Assembly (NCBI GenBank): GCA_017521605.1
Contig: JAFXCD010000045.1
Coordinates: forward strand, 186,001-250,000
Direction of reading: 5' to 3'
Length of the DNA: 64,000 nt
From: Lachnospiraceae bacterium
GTDB lineage: Bacteria > Bacillota > Clostridia > Lachnospirales > Lachnospiraceae
Made by a program: the position numbers and the translations under genes. The notes below the pieces were generated by a model that saw only the letters and a program-made list of their open reading frames with translations, searched no databases and was not told where the DNA came from. Positions 9,120-18,140 of this stretch are shown here, in pieces. Positions within the stretch are counted from its first letter, which is position 1, and every line of letters begins with the position of its first letter.

Positions 9120-10328
9120 GTGTTTGAATTAAATGAATTTATAAATAAGTATGTGACTAAAAGAAACATAAGCCTGTTTAATAAAGATATTGAAGAAAAT
9201 CAGGAGCAATTAGTAAAAAAGATAGCGAATAAAAGCGTTTTGGTTATTGGAGGTGCAGGAAGTATTGGATCTTCTTTTATACGAGCAATATTACCGTTTT
9301 TTCCCTCTTCATTAGTAATAGTTGATACAAATGAAAACGCTTTAGCTGAACTAACACGTGATTTGCGCTCAACAAAAGGGATGTTTGTACCTAAGGACTA
9401 TATTACATATCCCATGGATTTTGCATCATCAGTATTTGAAAAGATGTTCAGAAAACGCGGAGGTTTTGATATTGTTGCTAATTTTTCTGCTCATAAGCAC
9501 GTAAGATCAGAAAAAGATATTTATTCCATAGAAGCACTTTTGAAAAACAATGTATTACATGCTAAGAAGTTGTTAGATTTATTGGCAGAGTTTCCGCCGG
9601 AAGAGTACTTTTGTGTTTCTACAGATAAAGCAGCAAATCCTGTAAATATTATGGGAGCAAGCAAAAGAATAATGGAAGATGTTATTTTTTCCTATTCTGA
9701 TAAATTTCCGGTTAAGACAGCAAGATTTGCAAATGTAGCGTTTTCAAATGGTTCATTACCACAAGGTTTTTTAGACCGACTAAGAAAGCTACAGCCTTTA
9801 TCAGCTCCATCTGATGTCAGACGATATTTTGTATCACCGGATGAATCCGGACAGATATGTATGATGGCTTGTATGCTTGGAAAGAATAGAGAGATTTTCT
9901 TTCCGAAATTAAAAGAAGAACAAATGATTACTTTTGATAAAATTGCCACAGCACTATTGAAAGAACATGGTTTTAATGTTTTAGAATGTAATTCGGATAC
10001 GGAAGCAATAGATAAAGCTGAAGAGTTAAAGATGGGAAGTAAAAACTATCCGGTTCATTATTCTGCTTCGAATACATCAGGAGAGAAAGCCTATGAAGAA
10101 TTTTTCACAGATACAGAATTTACAGACATGAAAAGGTATAAGGCACTTGGGGTTATTGTGGGAAAAAATATACCCCAAAAATCAGGAATAGAAACTCTAT
10201 TTGAAAAATTAGCAATAGTCTTTAACAAAGAAGAAACAAGTAAAGAAGAAGTGGTTGAAATAATTAAAGAGTATTTGCCAAATTTTGAACATATCGAGAA
10301 AGGTAAGTCATTAGATAACAAAATGTAA
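9120..10328 (+). CDS. legB: Nucleotide-sugar 4,6-dehydratase of the legionaminic acid pathway
   Basis: An extended short-chain dehydrogenase of the polysaccharide biosynthesis (FlaA1/CapD) type. The Rossmann motif GGAGSIGSS is near residue 43, STDKA near 167, and the catalytic region is MGASK near 178, with Met in place of the usual Tyr as in this inverting/retaining dehydratase group. In Campylobacter the homologue acts on GDP-GlcNAc as the first committed step to legionaminic acid. The 402-aa length with a long C-terminal extension fits LegB better than the shorter PseB. It starts with GTG, 6 bp after wzx, and is followed by the LegC aminotransferase. Confidence 0.82.
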   Translation: MFELNEFINKYVTKRNISLFNKDIEENQEQLVKKIANKSVLVIGGAGSIGSSFIRAILPFFPSSLVIVDTNENALAELTRDLRSTKGMFVPKDYITYPMDFASSVFEKMFRKRGGFDIVANFSAHKHVRSEKDIYSIEALLKNNVLHAKKLLDLLAEFPPEEYFCVSTDKAANPVNIMGASKRIMEDVIFSYSDKFPVKTARFANVAFSNGSLPQGFLDRLRKLQPLSAPSDVRRYFVSPDESGQICMMACMLGKNREIFFPKLKEEQMITFDKIATALLKEHGFNVLECNSDTEAIDKAEELKMGSKNYPVHYSASNTSGEKAYEEFFTDTEFTDMKRYKALGVIVGKNIPQKSGIETLFEKLAIVFNKEETSKEEVVEIIKEYLPNFEHIEKGKSLDNKM

Positions 10329-10346
10329 TGTTTTGGAGGATGTTTT

Positions 10347-11525
10347 ATGGGTAAATATATACCATTATCCGTACCTAATTTTGAAGGTAATGAAAGAAAG
10401 TATGTGAATGAAGCGGTAGAACAGGGATGGGTATCTACTGGTGGCGCATTTATATCAAAAATGGAAGAACAACTTGCTGAATTTATTAAGGTGGATAATG
10501 TTGCGGCATGTCAGAGCGGAACGGCAGCTATTCATTTAGCTTTGGTAGATACCGGAGTAATGCCTGGTGATGTTGTGTTAGTTCCAACATTAACCTTTAT
10601 TGCAGCTGTAAATCCGGTAAAATATCAGTATGCAACACCTATATTTATTGATTGTGATGATAGTTTATGCTTGGATCCAAAGAAATTGCAATCATTTTGT
10701 GAAGAAGAATGTAAATTTGTAAATGGAGTTTTAAAATATAAAAGTAAGATAGTTAAAGCTATTATAGTTGTTCACGTATTTGGTAATTTTTCTGACATGG
10801 AAGCAATTATGAATATTGCGGAAAAATATAATCTAAAGGTAATAGAAGATGCTACAGAAGCATTAGGAACTTATTATACAGATGGAAAATATGCCGGAAG
10901 GTATGCGGGAACAATTGGTGACTATGGTGCATTTAGTTTTAACGGCAATAAGATTATCACAACTGGTGGAGGTGGAGCGATAACTGCTAAGAATAGTAAA
11001 ACAGTCGATCATCTTCGATATCTTTCGACTCAAGCTAAAGACGATGCTCATTATTACATACATCATGAAATTGGGTATAATTACCGTATGACAAATCTAC
11101 AAGCAGCACTTGGGGTTGCTCAAATGGAGGAATTAGAAGAGTTTATTAGAAGGAAACAAAGGAATTATGAAAGATATGCTGAATTGTTAGCTGACTTTGA
11201 TTTTGTGAAATTGTTACCTTTCAGACAAGGGACATGTAGTAATAAGTGGTTTTATTCACTTGAAATTGACAGAAATAGAATTAAAACAAATATGAGAGAG
11301 ATTATATCGGTTCTTGAAAGTAAAGGTATTCAATCGAGACCTATTTGGGGGTTGATAAATGAACAAAAACCATATATTAATGAATTAACATATAAACTCG
11401 AAAAAGCACCATATTATGCAGAAAGGATTCTTAATATTCCTTCATCAACTCAAATAACTAATGATGAAATAATATATGTCGTTGATACATTGAAGGAGAT
11501 ATTAACAGGATGTGCAAATGAATGA
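10347..11525 (+). CDS. legC: PLP-dependent sugar aminotransferase (DegT/DnrJ/EryC1/StrS family)
   Basis: Expected to aminate the 4-keto sugar made by LegB, giving the 4-amino-4,6-dideoxy intermediate. Family marks are the start YIPLSVPNFEGNERKYVNEA, the active region DATEALGTYY near residue 171, and FSFNGNKIITTGGGGAI with the PLP-binding Lys near 201. The order legB-legC-ptmE-legH-legI-legG-legF supports the assignment over other sugar aminotransferases. A GGAGG Shine-Dalgarno lies upstream. Its last codons overlap the start of the next gene. Confidence 0.85.
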   Translation: MGKYIPLSVPNFEGNERKYVNEAVEQGWVSTGGAFISKMEEQLAEFIKVDNVAACQSGTAAIHLALVDTGVMPGDVVLVPTLTFIAAVNPVKYQYATPIFIDCDDSLCLDPKKLQSFCEEECKFVNGVLKYKSKIVKAIIVVHVFGNFSDMEAIMNIAEKYNLKVIEDATEALGTYYTDGKYAGRYAGTIGDYGAFSFNGNKIITTGGGGAITAKNSKTVDHLRYLSTQAKDDAHYYIHHEIGYNYRMTNLQAALGVAQMEELEEFIRRKQRNYERYAELLADFDFVKLLPFRQGTCSNKWFYSLEIDRNRIKTNMREIISVLESKGIQSRPIWGLINEQKPYINELTYKLEKAPYYAERILNIPSSTQITNDEIIYVVDTLKEILTGCANE

Positions 11526-12594
11526 GGATATAAAGAAATATCTTAGCCTTAACAATATATCTATAGTTGAAGCTATGCAAAAAATTGATGCTAATTCTAG
11601 GGGGATTTTGTATATCACAGACGAAAAAGAGTGCTTAATAGGTTCGTTATCTGATGGAGATATAAGAAGGTGGATTATTAAAACCGGAAATTTATCAGGA
11701 AACGTTTATGAGGCAATGAATACAAATGTAATATCTGTACTATATGATTCTAATTTTGAATACAAAAAATATATGGAAGAAAAGGGTGTTACTTCATTAC
11801 CTATTGTTGACTATGATAATAAGATTAAAGATATATTTTTTCGAGATAAATTAGTTGAATTAACAAAAAACAATGAATCATTAAAAGAGATACCTGTAAT
11901 TGTGATGGCAGGCGGTAAAGGGACACGTTTGTATCCCTTTACTAAGATATTGCCAAAACCGTTAATACCAATTGGTGATATTCCGATTTTAGAAAGAATA
12001 TTTAATAGATTTTGTTATTTTGGAACAAACACATTTTATCTTATTGTTAATTATAAGAAAGATATGATACGTTCTTACTTTAATGATTTAAATCCAGAGT
12101 ATTCTATTAAGTATATTGAAGAAGAGAAGGCCTTAGGGACAGCAGGTGGTCTTAGGCTTATTGATGATGATTTAGAAGGACCTGTTATTATAACTAATTG
12201 TGATATTCTTATTGAAGCTGATTATGGGAAAATCATAGATTATCATAGAGAATCCCATAATGATTTGACTATTGTTTCCTCTTTGAAAAATGTGACAATT
12301 CCATATGGTGTGCTAAAATCTGAAGAACATGGTCGAGTGGTTTCATTAGAAGAAAAACCTACATTATCCTATTTTATCAATACAGGAATGTATGTTATTA
12401 ATGCTGAGCATTTAAAGAAGATACCAAATGATACCGTTTATCATATGACTAATTTAGTTAATGAGCTTATGAAAGAAAGGCTACGTGTTGGGATGTATCC
12501 AATAAGTGAGAACTCTTATTTGGACATGGGACAGTTAGAAGAGATGAAAAGAATGGAAGAGCAGCTTAATGTGAGTTCTAATATGAGGAATTAG
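11518..12594 (+). CDS. ptmE: CBS-domain nucleotidyltransferase (PtmE-like glucosamine-1-phosphate guanylyltransferase)
   Basis: Two CBS motifs occupy about residues 1-118, followed by a sugar-nucleotidyltransferase domain with VMAGGKGTRLYPF near residue 128 and LPKPLIPIGD. This two-part architecture is that of Campylobacter PtmE, which makes the GDP-activated glucosamine that feeds LegB. The CBS pair could bind a nucleotide and tune activity (inference). I prefer the ATG at 11518, seven bases after AGGA, over a GTG six bases earlier; either overlaps the legC end. The pathway helpers PtmA, PtmF and PgmL are not seen here. Confidence 0.82.
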   Translation: MNEDIKKYLSLNNISIVEAMQKIDANSRGILYITDEKECLIGSLSDGDIRRWIIKTGNLSGNVYEAMNTNVISVLYDSNFEYKKYMEEKGVTSLPIVDYDNKIKDIFFRDKLVELTKNNESLKEIPVIVMAGGKGTRLYPFTKILPKPLIPIGDIPILERIFNRFCYFGTNTFYLIVNYKKDMIRSYFNDLNPEYSIKYIEEEKALGTAGGLRLIDDDLEGPVIITNCDILIEADYGKIIDYHRESHNDLTIVSSLKNVTIPYGVLKSEEHGRVVSLEEKPTLSYFINTGMYVINAEHLKKIPNDTVYHMTNLVNELMKERLRVGMYPISENSYLDMGQLEEMKRMEEQLNVSSNMRN

Positions 12595-12596
12595 CA

Positions 12597-13226
12597 ATGA
12601 AGGAAATTGTAATTGTTGGAAATGGTGGTTTCGCAAAAGAAGTTAAATGGCTGATTGACAGAATAAATAAGACGAAAAACACATGGGAATTCAAGGGATA
12701 TATTGATGTTGATGTTAAAGATTCTGATGTGATTGGAAATGATGATTTTTTGTTAGGGTATAAGGCTGAACTAGCTGTTGTAGTAGCTATAGGTTCCTCG
12801 AAAATAAGAGAAAAACTTGTTGAAAAGTATAAAGTTAATAAATATATATATTATCCTAATTTAATCGATCCTAGTGTAATTATGTCAGATAAGATAGTTA
12901 TGGGTCAGGGTAATATTATATGTGCGGGGGCTATATGTACTGTGAATATTAGTATTGGAAATTTTAATATAATCAATCTGGATTGTACCATTGGTCATGA
13001 TACAATTATAAAAGATTATTTGACGATTAATCCAAGTGTTAATATTTCTGGTGGATGCATTATAGATAATGCAGTAAACTTAGGTACTGGAGTTCAGGTG
13101 ATACAAGGGATAAAAATAGGTGAAAGAACCACAGTTGGAGCTGGAGCGGCTGTAATTAGTAATTTGCCGTCTATGTGTTTGGCGGTTGGTGTACCGGCTA
13201 AGATAAAAAAATGGTATGAAGAGTAA
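12597..13226 (+). CDS. legH: NeuD/LegH-type sugar O/N-acyltransferase
   Basis: A 209-aa protein with an N-terminal nucleotide-sugar-binding region (VGNGGFAKEVKWLI) and a C-terminal left-handed beta-helix of hexapeptide repeats, roughly residues 95-200, ending in GVPAKI. This is the PglD/NeuD family. In the legionaminic pathway the homologue LegH acetylates the 4-amino group before LegG acts; a NeuD-like O-acetylation of the finished sugar is the alternative. It starts 2 bp after the ptmE stop, and its stop lies inside the start region of legI. Confidence 0.8.
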   Translation: MKEIVIVGNGGFAKEVKWLIDRINKTKNTWEFKGYIDVDVKDSDVIGNDDFLLGYKAELAVVVAIGSSKIREKLVEKYKVNKYIYYPNLIDPSVIMSDKIVMGQGNIICAGAICTVNISIGNFNIINLDCTIGHDTIIKDYLTINPSVNISGGCIIDNAVNLGTGVQVIQGIKIGERTTVGAGAAVISNLPSMCLAVGVPAKIKKWYEE

Positions 13227-13242
13227 CAAGGGTGAGTTGATT

Positions 13243-14244
13243 ATGGATAATAATAGAACTTTAATTATAGCTGAAGCAGGTGTAAATCATAATGGAAGTT
13301 TGGAGTTGGCAAAAAAAATGGCTTATATTGCAAAAGAATGCGGCGCAGATATTGTAAAATTTCAGACTGCCAAATTGGATTCTCTTGTTTCAAAACACGC
13401 TAAAATGGCTGAGTATCAAAAAGAAAATATTGGGAATGAAATGTCTCAAAAAGATATGTTAAGTAGATTGTTGCTTACATATGAAGAGTTTATAGAATTA
13501 GAAAATTATTGTAAAAGTATAGGAATTAATTTTTTATCAACTCCTTTTGATGTTGATAGTATTTATTTTTTGAAAGATTTACAAAAATTATGGAAGATTC
13601 CTTCAGGTGAGATTACTAATTATCCGTATTTATTAGAGATTGCTAAGACAGGATATCCAGTTATTATATCTACAGGAATGAGTGAAATGAAAGAGATTCA
13701 TGAAGCTATTAAGGTTTTGAGAAGTGAAGGAACTACAGATATTACAATATTACATTGTACAACAGAGTATCCAACTCCATTATCAGAAGTTAATTTAAAT
13801 GTAATGGATACTTTGAAGAATGAATTTGGATATAAAATAGGATATTCTGATCACACAAATGGTATTGAGATTTCTCTAGCAGCTGTAGCAATGGGAGCTT
13901 CTGTTATAGAAAAACATTTTACGCTCAATAAAAATATGGAAGGTCCTGATCATAAAGCCTCTCTAGAACCAAATGAATTGAAGCTATTGATTGATGGAAT
14001 TCGCAAAATTGAATTGGCTAAAGGCTCTAAAGAAAAAAAACCAACTGAATCCGAATTAAAGAATCGTGCTGTAGCAAGGAAAAGCATTGTTGCATCAATG
14101 AATATAAAATGTGGTGAAGTTTTTACTGTGAACAACATAACAACAAAACGACCAGGAAATGGAATATCACCCATGATGTGGAATGATATACTTGGTTTAA
14201 AAGCAAAACGTGATTTTGAAGAGGACGAGTTAATAGAATTATGA
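13243..14244 (+). CDS. legI: N,N'-diacetyllegionaminate synthase (NeuB family)
   Basis: Condenses the 6-deoxy-diamino-mannose intermediate with phosphoenolpyruvate to form the nine-carbon acid. The NeuB signature IIAEAGVNHNG opens the protein. KFQTAK, FLSTPFD, KIPSGEITNYP and GYSDHTNG follow, then a C-terminal SAF/antifreeze-like domain (about residues 275-333: ARKSIVA, ISPMMW). I chose the ATG at 13243, preceded by AAGGGTGAG, over the ATG at 13216, which lies in the legH end and adds nine unconserved residues. The 333-aa length is usual for the family. NeuB itself would be called by similarity, but the LegB and LegC neighbours favour legionaminate. Confidence 0.88.
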   Translation: MDNNRTLIIAEAGVNHNGSLELAKKMAYIAKECGADIVKFQTAKLDSLVSKHAKMAEYQKENIGNEMSQKDMLSRLLLTYEEFIELENYCKSIGINFLSTPFDVDSIYFLKDLQKLWKIPSGEITNYPYLLEIAKTGYPVIISTGMSEMKEIHEAIKVLRSEGTTDITILHCTTEYPTPLSEVNLNVMDTLKNEFGYKIGYSDHTNGIEISLAAVAMGASVIEKHFTLNKNMEGPDHKASLEPNELKLLIDGIRKIELAKGSKEKKPTESELKNRAVARKSIVASMNIKCGEVFTVNNITTKRPGNGISPMMWNDILGLKAKRDFEEDELIEL

Positions 14245-15401
14245 TAAAAATTGCTGTGATTACATCAACAAGAGCTGATTTTGGATTATTAATGCCTGTT
14301 ATAAAAGCACTTAGATTTTATGAAAATCATAAAGTCGTTGTTGAATTAGTGGTGACAGGAACACATCTTAGTAATGCACATGGTAATACAATCAAAGAGA
14401 TTGAAATGATGGACATAAGAATTGACCAAAAAGTAGAAGTCTCTGTAAAATCCAATAATGCAATAGATATTTCAATGAATCAAGCTGAAATATTGGTCAA
14501 GTTTACCGAGCTTTTTCTACAACAAAAATACAATGCTATTATTTTATTAGGAGATAGATACGAGCTTCTTTCTATAGCTATTGCTGCAGGAAATACCCAA
14601 ACTCCAATATTTCATTTGTGCGGTGGTGATACTACAGAAGGTGCAGTTGATGAATGGATTCGACATTCTATTAGTAAAATGAGTTATTTACATTTTGTTA
14701 CGAATGAAGAGAGTTATAGAAGGGTTTTACAGCTTGGAGAAGACAAAGATAGAGTATTTAATTATGGTTCTACAAGTATTGATAATATTTTAAGTATCTC
14801 ACCAATAAAGAAAGTTGAAGCACTAAAAGAGCTTGGCTTAAATGATTGTAAATATGCAATATGTACTTTTCATCCTACAACTTTAGATAATTATGATGTT
14901 TCAGTACAGATGAATAATTTATTCAAAGCAATTAAAAGCTTTCCACAAATAGAATTTATATTTACAAAATCAAACGCCGATCAAGGTGGAAATATTATAA
15001 ATAATATGCTAGATGTAGCAAATTTGAAAATTGATAATCTTCATGTATATAGTTCATTAGGAGTGGTAAGATATTTGTCTTTAATGCGATATGCTGAATT
15101 TGTTATTGGAAATTCTTCTAGTGGCATAGTTGAAACACCTGCATTTTCTATTCCTACAATTAATATTGGTGATAGACAAAAGGGACGTTTACAGTCGGAG
15201 AGTATTATTAATTGTAATTATGAAATACAAAGTATTGTTACGGCTATTAATAGAGCGTTAAGTAGTAAATTTAAAGAAATTTGCAAAACAGTAAAAAGTC
15301 CATACGGAGATGGTCATGCAGCTGAAAGAATTGCTGATAAAATAATGGATGTTGTTAATAGGGGAGATATAAATTTAAAAAAGAGATTTTGTGATTTATA
15401 A
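14241..15401 (+). CDS. legG: Hydrolysing UDP-GlcNAc-type 2-epimerase (LegG/NeuC family)
   Basis: Removes the nucleotide and inverts C2 to give the 2,4-diacetamido-2,4,6-trideoxymannose used by LegI. Features are the start ITSTRADFGLLMPV, LGDRYELLS near residue 101, HLCGGDTTEGAVDEWIRHSISKM near 122, and GNSSSGIVETPAF near 286. It overlaps legI by 4 bp (ATGA), indicating translational coupling. NeuC for sialic acid is the close alternative; the presence of LegB and LegC argues against that. Confidence 0.87.
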   Translation: MIKIAVITSTRADFGLLMPVIKALRFYENHKVVVELVVTGTHLSNAHGNTIKEIEMMDIRIDQKVEVSVKSNNAIDISMNQAEILVKFTELFLQQKYNAIILLGDRYELLSIAIAAGNTQTPIFHLCGGDTTEGAVDEWIRHSISKMSYLHFVTNEESYRRVLQLGEDKDRVFNYGSTSIDNILSISPIKKVEALKELGLNDCKYAICTFHPTTLDNYDVSVQMNNLFKAIKSFPQIEFIFTKSNADQGGNIINNMLDVANLKIDNLHVYSSLGVVRYLSLMRYAEFVIGNSSSGIVETPAFSIPTINIGDRQKGRLQSESIINCNYEIQSIVTAINRALSSKFKEICKTVKSPYGDGHAAERIADKIMDVVNRGDINLKKRFCDL

Positions 15402-15416
15402 AGGAAAAGACTGTAT

Positions 15417-16121
15417 ATGAAAAATATTGCTATAATACCTGCAAGAAGTGGTTCAAAAGGATTAAAAGATAAGAATATTAAAGAACTTAACGGAAAACCT
15501 CTAATTTGGTATTCTATTCAAGCTGCTCTTGAATCAGAATGTTTTGATGAAGTAATGGTCTCAACTGATAGCAAAAAATATGCTGAAATAGCTTTACAAT
15601 GTGGAGCTTCCGTTCCTTTTTTAAGAAGCGATGAAATGTCCGCTGATAATGCTGGAACATGGGAAGCTATTAGAGAAGTATTGTTAATGTATAGCGAGAT
15701 GGGTCGCGAATTTGATAACGTTATGTTACTACAACCAACATCACCATTGAGAGTTAAAGAAGATATAAAAAATGCATTTGAACTTTTTATTGATAAGAAA
15801 GCAAACAGTATAGTTGGTGTTTGTGAAGTAGAACATTCTCCATTATGGTGCAATATACTTCCTGATGATAAGTGTTTAAGTAATTTTATTACAGATGAAG
15901 TTAAAAAATATAAAGGAAGACAAGAGATATCTCAATATTATAGAGTTAATGGAGCAATTTATTTGACAAAGATTTCGTATAAAGATATGAAGTTTGATTT
16001 ATATGATGATAAATCATATGCATATTGTATGCCACAGACTAGGTCTGTTGATATAGATACCGAATTAGATTTTATTTTAGCAAGTAGTATTATGGATTAT
16101 TATAACATTAAAAGAGTATAG
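15417..16121 (+). CDS. legF: CMP-legionaminate cytidylyltransferase (NeuA/LegF family)
   Basis: Activates the nonulosonic acid as its CMP sugar. Family motifs are IIPARSGSKGLKDKNI at the start, LLQPTSPLR near residue 104, and YRVNGAIY and the metal-binding DIDTELD near the C-terminus. The length of 234 aa is usual. It follows legG by 15 bp and precedes the amidotransferase, so it completes the path from a GDP-sugar to a CMP-nonulosonate. The enzyme family does not by itself distinguish legionaminate from sialate. Confidence 0.87.
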   Translation: MKNIAIIPARSGSKGLKDKNIKELNGKPLIWYSIQAALESECFDEVMVSTDSKKYAEIALQCGASVPFLRSDEMSADNAGTWEAIREVLLMYSEMGREFDNVMLLQPTSPLRVKEDIKNAFELFIDKKANSIVGVCEVEHSPLWCNILPDDKCLSNFITDEVKKYKGRQEISQYYRVNGAIYLTKISYKDMKFDLYDDKSYAYCMPQTRSVDIDTELDFILASSIMDYYNIKRV

Positions 16122-16142
16122 TTTTTTTAAGGAGAGCATTAT

Positions 16143-17255
16143 ATGAAATATTGTACCAAATGTACCATGCCGGATACTCGTCCTGGAATTACTTTTGATG
16201 AAAATGGAGTATGCTGTGCATGTAACCATTATGAAAGTCGAAAGAATATTAATTGGGAAGAACGCTGGAAAGAATTTGAAGTGTTATGTGATAAATATAG
16301 AGGATGTAACGGACCGGGGAATTACGATTGTGCTATAGCAGTTTCGGGTGGTAAGGATAGTCACTACCAAGTTTATATAATGAAAGAAGTAATGAAAATG
16401 AATCCAATACTTTTTTCGGTAGAAGATAATTTTCCAATGACAGAAGCCGGTAAATGGAATATTAAAAATATTAGTGAAGAATTCGGTTGTCCTATAATTA
16501 GTTATAAACCGAACATAAAAGCACAGAAGATTGCAATGCGTGCAATGTTTGAAAAATATGGTAAGCCTACGTGGTATTTAGATAGATATATTTATACATA
16601 TCCATTGCATATGGCATTAAAATTTAATACCATGTTGCTTGTTTATGGTGAGAATGTAGCCTTTGAATATGGTGGAACAAATGATGAAGAAACATATTCG
16701 GCACGTATTCAAATTGAGAATGGTGTTGCTTCTGGGTTGAGTAAGGAAGAATTAATAAGTTTTGGTTTATCTGAAAATGATTTAATTATGCTTGACGCAC
16801 CAAAAGAAGAAGATTTACAAAGATTAGATCCAATGTATTTAAGTTATTTTTTACCATGGAATAGTGTGAAGAACTATGAATTTGCAAAATCAAGAGGATT
16901 TAGGGACTTAACACATGAATGGGATAGAACACACCATGCTGAGAATTATGATCAAGTGGATTCGAGAGCATATTTAGTACATCCTTGGCTTAAGTACCCT
17001 AAATTCGGACATGCAAGTGCAACTGATTATACGGCTAGGTTTATTCGTTATGGTCTAATGACACGTGAAGAAGCAATTAAAATTGTAAAAGAAAGAGACC
17101 ATCGACTGGATCCAAAATGCATAGAGGATTTTTGCGAATTTTGCGGATATACCCAAAAAGAATTCTATTCAATAGTTGATAAATTATATAATACTGAATT
17201 GTTTGTAAAGGATGATTTGGGTAGATGGAGATTAAAAGAAGCAATTTATGACTAA
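16143..17255 (+). CDS. N-acetyl sugar amidotransferase (PseA/PtmG/WbpG family)
   Basis: Likely converts an acetamido group of the nonulosonate to an acetamidino group, as PseA and related proteins do. A zinc-ribbon-like CxxC pair is at residues 4-7 and 24-27, and the PP-loop ATPase motif SGGKDS is near residue 67. The C-terminus carries a further CIEDFCEFC motif. An AAGGAG Shine-Dalgarno precedes the ATG. In some species the family works with HisH- and HisF-like partners that supply ammonia, but none is present here. It is the last gene of the cassette and converges on the araC gene with only 21 bp between the stops. Confidence 0.83.
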   Translation: MKYCTKCTMPDTRPGITFDENGVCCACNHYESRKNINWEERWKEFEVLCDKYRGCNGPGNYDCAIAVSGGKDSHYQVYIMKEVMKMNPILFSVEDNFPMTEAGKWNIKNISEEFGCPIISYKPNIKAQKIAMRAMFEKYGKPTWYLDRYIYTYPLHMALKFNTMLLVYGENVAFEYGGTNDEETYSARIQIENGVASGLSKEELISFGLSENDLIMLDAPKEEDLQRLDPMYLSYFLPWNSVKNYEFAKSRGFRDLTHEWDRTHHAENYDQVDSRAYLVHPWLKYPKFGHASATDYTARFIRYGLMTREEAIKIVKERDHRLDPKCIEDFCEFCGYTQKEFYSIVDKLYNTELFVKDDLGRWRLKEAIYD

Positions 17256-17276
17256 TTGACTTATAAATATAAAAAA

Positions 17277-18140
17277 CTACCACCTCCTCCTATACTCCCC
17301 CGGAGCCAGTCCTTCCACCTTCTTAAAAGCCCGTGCGAAGTAATTGGCATCCGGAATACCGCACTCTATCGCAATTTCTTCTATAGCCTTGTCAGTGAAA
17401 CGTAAAAGCTGCTTTGCAAGAGTAATGCGTTGTTGCATAATATATTGATTTACGGACATGCCGAATTGTTCTTTGAAGATTCTGGTTAAGTAGTATTTAT
17501 CGATATAGAAGAGGGCGGATAAATTATCAAGTGTTATTTTTTCAGTAAAGTGAATATCAAGGTATTCTTTTAAATCCTGCAGGTTTCTTTTGCCTGTAGG
17601 ATTTATTTGTGTTTGTATGGCAGGCGCCCAGCTTTCTTCCATCAATAATGTCAGGATAGCAGTGATTAGTTGGAAGATCTTCATGTCTTTTATATAATCT
17701 GATGAAGCGGCAATTGAGTACAATTGACTAAGTAAGTCATTATATTCAGTAAGATGTTTTGTGTGAAATGCAGCAGAACCACCTCGTTCTACATATTTTT
17801 GATAAATAGCAGACATATTAGGACCATAGAAATGTGCCCATTTTAAGGTCCAAAGTTGATCCTCGGTATGATGCGAATAATTTTTATGACAATCAATAAA
17901 GACACAGTCGCCTTTATGTAATTCATAAGTATTTCCGTCATAATTCAAGATACCGGAGCCGTCCAAAACAATAAAGAGGAGATAAGAAGACAAACCATTT
18001 CTCGAGCTTGTATGTGGGTTTTGTGCTACCAACTCACCGATTTCCTGTAAATGTATTAAATTAGCCTTTGCAAACTCTGAAGGAGTATAAAGAATTCGAT
18101 TGTTATTTGTTAAGCTATCATGAAATAATGATTTGTTCAT
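17277..18140 (-). CDS. AraC-family transcriptional regulator with cupin sensor domain
   Basis: An N-terminal cupin-like arm (about residues 20-150: GLSSYLLFIVLDGSG, HKGDCVFID) is followed by a double helix-turn-helix (about 185-287: LSALFYIDKYYLTRIFKEQFG, then IAIECGIPDANYFARAFKK). The domain order and 287-aa length are those of carbohydrate-responsive AraC activators. It is divergent from gmd, whose promoter has a good extended -10 but a poor -35, as expected for an activated promoter. A short degenerate copy of the middle of this gene lies at 2341-2410, on the other edge of the cassette. A GGAG Shine-Dalgarno precedes the start. Confidence 0.88.
   Translation of the reverse strand: MNKSLFHDSLTNNNRILYTPSEFAKANLIHLQEIGELVAQNPHTSSRNGLSSYLLFIVLDGSGILNYDGNTYELHKGDCVFIDCHKNYSHHTEDQLWTLKWAHFYGPNMSAIYQKYVERGGSAAFHTKHLTEYNDLLSQLYSIAASSDYIKDMKIFQLITAILTLLMEESWAPAIQTQINPTGKRNLQDLKEYLDIHFTEKITLDNLSALFYIDKYYLTRIFKEQFGMSVNQYIMQQRITLAKQLLRFTDKAIEEIAIECGIPDANYFARAFKKVEGLAPGEYRRRW
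17531..17600. repeat. Right copy of imperfect direct repeat flanking the polysaccharide cassette
   Basis: This stretch inside the araC gene matches 2341-2410 at 59 of 70 positions without gaps, offset exactly 15190 bp. Its best part, 17547-17600, matches at 49 of 54. Both copies have the same orientation. The repeat encloses the glycosyltransferase, flippase and legionaminic acid genes. Confidence 0.75.
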
